From Paenibacillus sp. (GTDB lineage Bacteria > Bacillota > Bacilli > Paenibacillales > Paenibacillaceae), in the NCBI GenBank assembly GCA_029256665.1, contig JAQSXN010000135.1, positions 1 to 8,394 on the forward strand: DNA of 8,394 nucleotides. The letters run 5' to 3'. Both the position numbers and the translations under genes were made by a program. The notes under the pieces are model-generated. The model was not told where the DNA came from. It did not search any database and saw only the letters and a program-made list of their open reading frames with translations. How positions within the stretch are numbered: position 1 is the first letter of the stretch; every line of letters starts with the position of its first letter. This document shows, piece by piece, positions 5,129-8,394 of this stretch.

Positions 5129-7210
5129 CTAGTCGTCGTTGCCATCGTTGTTGCCATCGTCGTTGTCATCATCCTTGTCTTTTCCCCGATCCTTTTTATG
5201 CTGCCTTTCCTCTCTCTCTTTATCTTTTTCTCTTTCTTTCTCTCTCTCTTTTTTTCGATTGTTATCTTTGTTGCCCTTGTTTTTATCCTTTTCTTTCCCA
5301 TGGTCCTTGCCGATATTCATTCCTTTGACGACAGGGAACGGAATGTTTGGTTGACCTTGCAAGGCGCTGCTCATAAGCTCCTTGAATACGGCGGCTGCCG
5401 CGTAGGAGGAGGTTGTTAAATAATGGCCGGCATCCGGTTTGTCATAGCCAAGCCAGACTGCTCCTACTAGCTGCGGCGTATAGCCGACAAACCAATTGTC
5501 CATCGCCCCGTACCCGCTAACTCCAGGCATCTGGGTCGTGCCGGTTTTCCCCGCCACATCCCTGCCCTCTATCGCTGCCGCTTTGCCGCTTCCGCTTTCG
5601 ACTACGCCTTGAAGCATATTCGTCATGACACGGGCAATTTCGGAAGTGGTGACCTGATTGACTTGCGCTTCTTGGCGAGCGGCAAGGACCGTTCCGTCGG
5701 CCGATTCGATTCGGATGATCGCATGGCTGTCAATCCGAATCCCGTCGTTCGCGAATGCGCCATAGGCTTCAGCCATATCGAGAGGCGATACGCCGGTCTT
5801 GGTTCCTCCTAATGCGAGTCCAAGCGTTCGATCCTCCTCCTTCAGCGGTATGCCGAATCTGGAAGACGCATCGATTCCTTGATCGATCCCGATTTCATTA
5901 AGCAGCTTGACGGCCGGAATATTGTAGGAATGAATAAGCGCTTCATATAGCGACACCTCGCCGTGAAACGTATGGTCTACGTTGTTCGGTTCGTAACTGC
6001 CGAATCGAACAGGCTCGTCGATCATGCTGCTGTCCGGCTGGTATCCATTCTCCAGTGCCGGCGTATAAACCGCAATCGGCTTCATCGTTGAGCCTGGCTG
6101 CCGTTGCAATTGAACGGCACGGTTGAAACCGCGGAACGGCTGCTTCCCTCTGCCGCCGACTAAAACTTTTATTCCGCCGCTTCGGGGGTCTACAAGAACC
6201 GTGCTCGCTTGTACGGGCTGATCGGACATGCCTTCGGGAAACAAGCCGTCCTCTTTGAATACTTGCTCTGCCGCTTTCTGCATGTCGGGATTAAGCATCG
6301 TGTAGATGCGGAGGCCGCCATGGAGCACGTCGTTTTCCGTAAGTCCGTAGAGGTTCACCGCTTCCCGAATGACCTGATCCGTATAATAAGGAAACTGGAT
6401 CGCTTCCGCCCGGTTCGGCTTGGATTCCCTTAACTTCGGAGACTCCTTCGTGGCACGCTCGTATTCCCCTTGCTCCATTAGTCCTTGATCCTTCATTAAC
6501 GAAAGCACTACATTCCGCCGCTCGACCGCTTGCTCCAGCCGCTTATAGGGGGACAGCACGGATGGCGCTTTAACGAGTCCGGCCAGCAAGGCCGATTCGG
6601 CCGGCGTCAATTGTTCGACCGGTTTCCCATAATAAACCTCAGCCGCCCGCTTAATCCCCCAAGCGCCTTCGCCAAAATAAATCTGATTGAGATACATCGT
6701 CATGATCTCGTCTTTGCTGTATCGCTCTTCGATTTTTTTGGCAAGCAGCACTTCATTCCATTTGCGGCTCAACGTTCGCTCGTGGGACAAAAACACGTTT
6801 TTGGCAAGCTGCTGCGTTATGGTGCTGCCGCCTTGAACGGTTCGTCCCGACATCGCGTTTTGCATCAATGCCCGACCGATTCCCCAAATATCCGTCCCCG
6901 TGTGCTCGTAAAATCGCCGATCCTCGACCGCAACCATCGCATCGATCATATGCTTCGGAATTTGATCGAACGCGACCGGTTCAATTTCGTTTAACGATAT
7001 CGTCACGGCCTCATTGCCATTCTCGTCAAAAAGGACCGTAGCCGCGGGAAGCGGACGATCCAGCTGCGTTATATCTTGAGCCGCTACAAGCATACGAAGT
7101 CCCAGCCAGCCCACGGCCGCCATCAGCACAATCAACAGCCCTAATGTAAGGCATGTTTTTCGCCATGGTATTCTACGTCTCTTGTTGATTTGTCTAGTTG
7201 CAGTGCTCAT
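5129..7210 (-). CDS. Class A penicillin-binding protein (GT51 transglycosylase plus transpeptidase) with charged tail
   Basis: This 693-residue bifunctional enzyme polymerises lipid II glycan strands and cross-links peptides outside the membrane. A basic start (RRRIPWRK, 11-18) and one membrane anchor (about 20-43) precede the GT51 domain: EDRRFYEHTGTD with catalytic E96 (96-107), GGSTITQQLAKN (127-138), RKWNEVLLAKKIE (149-161) and YLNQIYFGEGAWGI (173-186). The transpeptidase domain has the nucleophile motif STMK (374-377), SYN (428-430) and KTGT (555-558), so all active-site motifs are intact. Size and architecture match Bacillus PbpF/PbpG (PBP2c/2d), but a precise orthologue is not claimed. 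Residues 634-693 are an odd hydrophilic tail: Lys/Arg/Glu-rich, then Asp/Asn/Gly-rich. The start is ATG 7210, with GGGAGG 9 nt upstream. It is a single gene ending at the shared terminator. Confidence 0.95.
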   Translation of the reverse strand: MSTATRQINKRRRIPWRKTCLTLGLLIVLMAAVGWLGLRMLVAAQDITQLDRPLPAATVLFDENGNEAVTISLNEIEPVAFDQIPKHMIDAMVAVEDRRFYEHTGTDIWGIGRALMQNAMSGRTVQGGSTITQQLAKNVFLSHERTLSRKWNEVLLAKKIEERYSKDEIMTMYLNQIYFGEGAWGIKRAAEVYYGKPVEQLTPAESALLAGLVKAPSVLSPYKRLEQAVERRNVVLSLMKDQGLMEQGEYERATKESPKLRESKPNRAEAIQFPYYTDQVIREAVNLYGLTENDVLHGGLRIYTMLNPDMQKAAEQVFKEDGLFPEGMSDQPVQASTVLVDPRSGGIKVLVGGRGKQPFRGFNRAVQLQRQPGSTMKPIAVYTPALENGYQPDSSMIDEPVRFGSYEPNNVDHTFHGEVSLYEALIHSYNIPAVKLLNEIGIDQGIDASSRFGIPLKEEDRTLGLALGGTKTGVSPLDMAEAYGAFANDGIRIDSHAIIRIESADGTVLAARQEAQVNQVTTSEIARVMTNMLQGVVESGSGKAAAIEGRDVAGKTGTTQMPGVSGYGAMDNWFVGYTPQLVGAVWLGYDKPDAGHYLTTSSYAAAAVFKELMSSALQGQPNIPFPVVKGMNIGKDHGKEKDKNKGNKDNNRKKEREKEREKDKEREERQHKKDRGKDKDDDNDDGNNDGNDD
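5135..5310 (-). repeat. Low-complexity DNA coding the charged penicillin-binding-protein tail
   Basis: This stretch encodes about the last 58 residues. Positions 5135-5170 are GTT/GTC/ATC-type triplet repeats on the plus strand (Asp/Asn runs). Positions 5204-5256 are 52 pyrimidines out of 53, including an unbroken 34-nt pyrimidine run at 5223-5256, encoding Lys/Arg/Glu. Base composition differs sharply from the enzyme domains. Such homopurine-homopyrimidine tracts can change length by slippage or adopt triplex forms. Confidence 0.8.
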
Positions 7211-7219
7211 ATCCGAAGA

Positions 7220-7250
7220 CCTCCCGAATTGCTTATCCTAAAGCATTCGG
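7220..7250 (-). promoter_or_regulatory. Hairpin overlapping the ribosome binding site of the penicillin-binding protein
   Basis: CCGAA-T-TGCTT (7224-7234) pairs with AAGCATTCGG (7241-7250) over 10 bp with one bulged T and a 6-nt loop. In the minus-strand RNA the lower stem includes two G of the GGGAGG ribosome binding site (7220-7225), so folding would partly hide it. No T-run follows. I could not find a convincing promoter in the rest of 7251-7365. Confidence 0.35.
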
Positions 7251-7365
7251 AAGATGAAGCGGGTTTGAGTCGTTCGTTGATTCTTCTTCAACGGCTGACG
7301 CCGATTTTGGCGGCGCGCGTGTTTCATTCCGAGATTTATTGGCCAGTATGGAGAAAACTTATACG

Positions 7366-7402
7366 TAAAAAAAGCCCTTACCTCAAACCGAGGATAAGGG
7401 CT
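7366..7402 (-). terminator. Intrinsic terminator of the ABC-importer operon
   Basis: On the minus strand AGCCCTTA, a bulged T and CCTC (7402-7390) pair with GAGG and TAAGGGCT (7384-7373) around a 5-nt loop, followed at once by seven T. It lies 17 nt past the permease stop at 7420 and marks the operon end. Confidence 0.92.
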
Positions 7403-7419
7403 AACGGGCTTGAAGCTTG

Positions 7420-8196
7420 TTACCGCCGCAGGGAAGACCCCGTCACGACGCCGTAGCGGGACAGCAGCTTTCGTCCGATCAGCGCGACGGCACGATCCGT
7501 CAGGAACCCCATCAAGCCGAGACAGATCAGGCCGACGAAGATCCAATCGGTCCGGAAGAACAGCCTCGAGTTCCAGATGAGATAGCCGACGCCTTCGTTA
7601 GAAGCGATCATCTCCGCGCCGATGATGGCCATAAACGATGTGCCCATCGCGAGCCGGATGCCCGTGAACATGTACGGCACTGTCGCGGGGACGATGACGT
7701 GCAGCACGATCTGCCACTCCGAGGCACCCATGCTGCGGGCGGATCGGATCTTGTCCTCCTCCACGGACAGCACTCCGGTGAGCGTGTTCAGCACGACGAT
7801 AAAGAACGTCGCGTACAGAATGAGCATCACCTTCGATGTCTCTCCGATGCCGAACCAGACAAGAAACAGCGTTATAAACGCGATCGGCGGGATAAACCGG
7901 ATAAAGTTCAAGAAGGGCTCCGCCACCACGCGGACCGCATTCACTTTCCCGATGATCAAGCCGACGGGGATCGCGACCAGACTGCCGAGCGTCCAGCCGA
8001 GGAGCACGCGGTAAGAGCTGATGCCGATGTATTGCAGCAAGGTGCCGTCCGAAAGCAGCTCGTAGCCGCCCTTCGCCGTGTAGACGGGACCTGGCAAGAT
8101 CTCCGGTCCGTAGAGCAACGACAGCAGATGCCATAGACCTAGCGCGGCGATCCAGAACAGGAAGGTCAGCGCCGCTTTTTTCCATTTTCCGCTCAT
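7420..8196 (-). CDS. ABC importer permease, SsuC/TauC/NrtB type
   Basis: This 258-residue inner-membrane permease has about six helices (near 8-28, 58-83, 98-118, 122-143, 183-200, 217-240). The cytoplasmic EAA-type coupling loop is visible as ARSMGASEWQIVLHVIVPATVP (153-174), including the invariant Gly of the family signature; it docks on the ATPase. Helix pattern and length fit the nitrate/sulfonate/taurine class of BPD permeases. Substrate cannot be read from the permease; sulfonates, taurine, nitrate or pyrimidine-type thiamine precursors are all possible. The start is ATG 8196, with AAGGAGGG 6 nt upstream. It lies 18 nt behind the ATPase stop, so they are co-transcribed, and it is the last gene before a strong terminator. 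Confidence 0.93.
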   Translation of the reverse strand: MSGKWKKAALTFLFWIAALGLWHLLSLLYGPEILPGPVYTAKGGYELLSDGTLLQYIGISSYRVLLGWTLGSLVAIPVGLIIGKVNAVRVVAEPFLNFIRFIPPIAFITLFLVWFGIGETSKVMLILYATFFIVVLNTLTGVLSVEEDKIRSARSMGASEWQIVLHVIVPATVPYMFTGIRLAMGTSFMAIIGAEMIASNEGVGYLIWNSRLFFRTDWIFVGLICLGLMGFLTDRAVALIGRKLLSRYGVVTGSSLRR

Positions 8197-8214
8197 GGCG
8201 GTCCCTCCTTAATT

Positions 8215-8394
8215 TTATTCGTCGAAGTGGGATTGGATCGCGTTGTACAGCTCGTGGAAAGCCGGGTCGGCGATATCCCTCGGGTATGCGAGCGGAACAT
8301 CGTAAACATGCGAGATTTGCGAAGAAGGACCCGGCGACATGATGCCGATCCGGCCTCCCAGCAGAATCGCTTCCTGAATGTCGTGCGTCACGAA
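8215..8394 (-). CDS. ABC importer ATP-binding subunit, C-terminal part (runs off the right edge)
   Basis: The last 59 codons and a TAA stop (8217-8215) are present; the rest lies beyond the right edge. The fragment opens with FVTHDIQEA, the H-loop (switch) histidine region that follows the Walker B motif, then GGRIGIMSPGP, typical of SsuB/TauB/NrtD-type ATPases. A short tail follows (LYNAIQSHFDE) with no regulatory domain. Walker A, the signature motif and Walker B must be outside the window. It is paired with the permease 18 nt downstream. Confidence 0.92.
   Translation of the reverse strand, partial: FVTHDIQEAILLGGRIGIMSPGPSSQISHVYDVPLAYPRDIADPAFHELYNAIQSHFDE

Noticed and set aside
7417..8136. 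Plus-strand frame of 239 codons across the ABC permease
   Set aside because: Antisense of a clear permease; Arg/Asp/His-rich composition typical of shadow frames in GC-rich DNA.

Overview
The window looks like a chromosomal segment of a moderately GC-rich Firmicute of the order Bacillales, most plausibly a Paenibacillaceae member (Paenibacillus/Cohnella type). This is inferred from strong GGAGG-type ribosome binding sites 6-9 nt before the starts, from a purine permease that reads like Bacillus PbuO, from a PbpF/PbpG-type class A penicillin-binding protein, and from intrinsic terminators with long T-runs. No transposon, integrase, phage gene, CRISPR array, rRNA or tRNA was found.

Layout, left to right. 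Positions 1-303 hold the probable first 15 codons of a minus-strand gene leaving the left edge, with a promoter-like pair behind it, and the intrinsic terminator of the next gene. Positions 304-3985 are three minus-strand membrane-protein genes read right to left: an unrecognised eight-helix membrane protein (3104-3985), a two-domain chromate transporter ChrA (1763-3001, GTG start) and an NCS2-family purine permease (304-1605). The gaps of 102 and 157 nt each hold possible regulatory structure. A divergent SIMPL-domain protein follows on the plus strand (4233-4877). It converges on a minus-strand class A penicillin-binding protein (5129-7210) across a 251-nt gap that holds a strong, probably two-way terminator and further hairpins. 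The right end carries a minus-strand ABC-importer operon: the last 59 codons of the ATPase (running off the window), then an SsuC/TauC-type permease ending at a clear terminator.

How the genes work together: the ATPase and permease belong to one nitrate/sulfonate/taurine-class importer, whose binding protein must lie outside the window. The other genes look like separate housekeeping or stress functions (purine uptake, chromate efflux, cell-wall synthesis). No obvious new multi-gene system is visible. The items most worth a second look are the structured leader before the purine permease, the highly charged penicillin-binding-protein tail with its polypyrimidine DNA tract, the unrecognised histidine-bearing membrane protein, and the hairpin-rich convergent gap.
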